Below the pieces are notes generated by a model. The model worked only from the letters and a program-made list of their open reading frames with translations, had not been told where the DNA came from and searched no databases. Made by a program: the position numbers and the translations under genes. Below, piece by piece: positions 5,888 through 7,476 of a DNA stretch of 7,476 bases (the first letter of the stretch is position 1; every line of letters begins with the position of its first letter). This DNA comes from Actinomycetota bacterium (lineage in GTDB: Bacteria > Actinomycetota > Actinomycetes > Nanopelagicales > Nanopelagicaceae): contig WLGP01000042.1 of the NCBI GenBank assembly GCA_009703165.1, positions 1-7,476 on the forward strand. The letters are read 5' to 3'.

Positions 5888-6697
5888 ATGAATACTCCTG
5901 TGATGGCTACTTATGGCCACGGAACTGAGAATGACTTTCTCATTATCTTTGACGCGCTAGAAGAGATTTCATTGAGCGCCAACCAGGTTGCCGCACTGTG
6001 TAATCGCCAGACAGGAATCGGTGCAGATGGTGTCATCCGCATTACCCGCCCCGATGGCAAGTGGTTTATGGATTATCGCAACGCCGATGGTTCGATAGCC
6101 GAGATGTGCGGTAACGGAATTCGTGTGATGGCGCGCTATTTAGTTGCCCGTGGCCATCAAAATGAAGGTCTCTTTCCTATTCAGACTCGAGACGGTGCAA
6201 AGTACCTACGGGTTCCCGCCGATGGAGATATCTCCGTCAATATGGGTCAGGTCACCGATGAGGGAGATATCGTCACGGTAAGCGTTAACGGCAATGAGTA
6301 TTCCGCGCGCCATATCAGCATTGGAAATCCACATGCAGTCGCATTTTTAGAAGATCTCGACACAGTTGGCTCTCTTGCGCTAGCTCCACAAGTAACGCCT
6401 GCATCTATCTATCCCGCCGGCGTTAATGTCGAGTTTGTCGAGATCGAGTCGAGCGACACATTGATTATGAGAGTGCACGAACGCGGTAGCGGTGAGACTC
6501 GTTCATGCGGCACAGGAACCTGCGCTGTCGCCATTGCTGCAACTATCCATACTCGAGGACATCTTCCTGCGCGATGGATTATCAAGCCACCAGGTGGAAC
6601 TTTGATTGTAGATATTGATGGCCATTCCAATGCAACGCTGACAGGCCCTGCCGTTCTGCTTGAAGATCATGACATCACTAGTTACCTCACTCTATGA
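5888..6697 (+). CDS. dapF: Diaminopimelate epimerase DapF
   Basis: DapF interconverts LL- and meso-diaminopimelate without a cofactor, giving the peptidoglycan crosslinking residue and the precursor of lysine. The protein has 269 residues, typical. The two catalytic cysteines are visible: Cys74 in AEMCGNGIRVMARYL and Cys207 in GSGETRSCGTGTCA. Other family segments are GIGADGV (43-49), GNPHAVAF (146-153) and PAGVNVEFVEI (176-186). The N-terminal motif is HGTENDF (11-17), the actinobacterial variant of HGLGNDF. The start is uncertain: ATG 5888 (four bases after miaA), GTG 5900 and ATG 5903 are all in frame. The family usually has only about five to seven residues before the HG motif, so 5903 is a real alternative. 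None has a clear Shine-Dalgarno sequence. Its stop overlaps the hflX start (ATGA, 6694-6697). Confidence 0.95.
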   Translation: MNTPVMATYGHGTENDFLIIFDALEEISLSANQVAALCNRQTGIGADGVIRITRPDGKWFMDYRNADGSIAEMCGNGIRVMARYLVARGHQNEGLFPIQTRDGAKYLRVPADGDISVNMGQVTDEGDIVTVSVNGNEYSARHISIGNPHAVAFLEDLDTVGSLALAPQVTPASIYPAGVNVEFVEIESSDTLIMRVHERGSGETRSCGTGTCAVAIAATIHTRGHLPARWIIKPPGGTLIVDIDGHSNATLTGPAVLLEDHDITSYLTL

Positions 6698-7476
6698 CGC
6701 CTGAGACTCCCGACCAGAGAGAACTTCGCTTTGAAGAGTTAATGCGCGAAAGTGCACGAGCTGCCGCAGATTTTGATGCAGCGGAGGAAGAGATTGATCA
6801 CGGGGCGGTGCAAGAGCTCTCTGAGCGCCAAGCACTTCGCCGCGTTAAAGGTTTTTCAACTCAGCTCCAAGATATTTCAGAGGCTGAATATCGTGAGCTG
6901 CAATTAGAGCGCGTAGTTCTCGTTGGTGTGTGGACTGAAGGTTCTATAGAAAGTGCTGAGAATTCTTTAGCCGAACTTAAGGCACTTGCCGAGACTGCCG
7001 GCTCTGAAGTCCTCGAAGGTCTTATTCAACGCCGCGACAAACCAGATCCTGCTACCTATATCGGATCAGGAAAGGTCATCGAACTCAAAGAAGTAGTCCG
7101 AACAACTGGAGCCGACACAGTTATCTGCGATGGAGAACTCTCTCCATCACAACTTCGCCAACTTGAAGATAAGTTAAAGGTCAAGGTCGTAGATCGCACA
7201 GCTCTTATCCTCGACATCTTTGCCCAACATGCAAAGAGTCGAGAAGGTAAGGCGCAAGTGGAACTTGCTCAGATTGCCTACCTTCTCCCACGTCTGCGCG
7301 GATGGGGAGATTCACTTTCTCGTCAGGTAGGCGGACGAGCTGCAGGGGGAGCGGGTATCGGTGGTCGCGGCCCGGGTGAGACGAAGATTGAGACAGACCG
7401 CCGCCGTATCCGCGACAAGATGGCTAAGTTACGTCGCGAAATTGCCGAGATGAAGGTATCTCGCGATACCAAACGG
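6694..7476 (+). CDS. hflX: GTPase HflX, N-terminal part (3' end outside window)
   Basis: HflX is a ribosome-associated GTPase; in E. coli it splits stalled 70S ribosomes, especially under heat stress. Translation from ATG 6694 is open to the right edge (261 residues, no stop). The N-terminal HflX subdomain is recognisable: ERVVLVGV (72-79), then SLAELKALAETAG (91-103). Next come PATYIGSGKVIEL (119-131), DTVICDGELSPSQLRQLE (141-158) and VVDRTALILDIFAQHAKSREGKAQVELAQ. YLLPRLRGWG and the glycine-rich GAGIGGRGPGETKIETDRRRI follow. The window ends in the linker helix just before the expected G1 (P-loop), so GTPase motifs cannot be checked. An acidic, Ala/Glu-rich stretch of about 60 residues precedes the conserved part. 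The start overlaps the dapF stop by four bases with no separate ribosome binding site, which implies translational coupling. Confidence 0.95.
   Translation, partial: MTPETPDQRELRFEELMRESARAAADFDAAEEEIDHGAVQELSERQALRRVKGFSTQLQDISEAEYRELQLERVVLVGVWTEGSIESAENSLAELKALAETAGSEVLEGLIQRRDKPDPATYIGSGKVIELKEVVRTTGADTVICDGELSPSQLRQLEDKLKVKVVDRTALILDIFAQHAKSREGKAQVELAQIAYLLPRLRGWGDSLSRQVGGRAAGGAGIGGRGPGETKIETDRRRIRDKMAKLRREIAEMKVSRDTKR

Noticed and set aside
6694..6880. Acidic N-terminal region of HflX as a separate small gene
   Set aside because: The frame runs without a stop into the conserved HflX domain, and actinobacterial HflX proteins commonly have such N-terminal extensions.
1..7476. Mobile elements, CRISPR arrays, tRNA/rRNA genes, phage or defence genes
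   Set aside because: I read both strands and saw no transposase or integrase motifs, regularly spaced repeats, tRNA cloverleaf ends or rRNA-like stretches. The window is nearly filled by core genes of uniform composition.

Overview
The window is a dense, single-strand (+) stretch of core housekeeping genes from an actinobacterium. The evidence is lineage-specific protein features. DapF begins with an HGTENDF motif where most bacteria have HGLGNDF. Ribosomal protein S16 carries a long Ala/Glu-rich tail, and MiaB has the actinobacterial type of C-terminal tail. The gene orders ffh/rpsP/KH/rimM/trmD and miaB/miaA/dapF/hflX are also typical. By eye the base composition is near balanced, far less GC-rich than Streptomyces or Mycobacterium. 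Gaps are tiny and genes often overlap by one or a few bases. Together these suggest a low- to mid-GC, streamlined actinobacterium, for example a freshwater planktonic lineage such as acI/Nanopelagicales. That placement is inference, not a database result.

Layout. Positions 1-602 hold the 3' end of ffh (signal recognition particle GTPase, M domain). Positions 603-751 are a non-coding leader with two possible hairpins. Positions 752-2733 are a tight ribosome/tRNA maturation operon: rpsP (TTG start), a KH-domain RNA-binding protein (khpA type), rimM and trmD. Positions 2734-2798 form a short gap with a possible hairpin and a -10-like box directly before the next start. Positions 2799-3539 encode a stand-alone class II glutamine amidotransferase of the EgtC/YafJ type. 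Positions 3550-6697 hold miaB, miaA and dapF, and hflX begins at 6694 and runs off the right edge.

Functionally the window is about making and decoding with ribosomes. Ffh targets nascent membrane proteins. S16 and RimM build the 30S subunit, and KhpA binds RNA. TrmD methylates G37 of one set of tRNAs, and MiaA plus MiaB make ms2i6A37 on another set. HflX is a ribosome-associated GTPase. DapF (meso-diaminopimelate for peptidoglycan and lysine) and the amidotransferase are metabolic genes embedded among them.

I did not find an undescribed multi-gene system, mobile element, CRISPR array, tRNA or rRNA. The points most worth a second look are: the joining of two blocks that are usually separate, with an orphan amidotransferase at the seam; a Glu at the position of TrmD's catalytic Asp; -10-like boxes placed for leaderless transcription at three internal gene starts; and the structured leader of rpsP.
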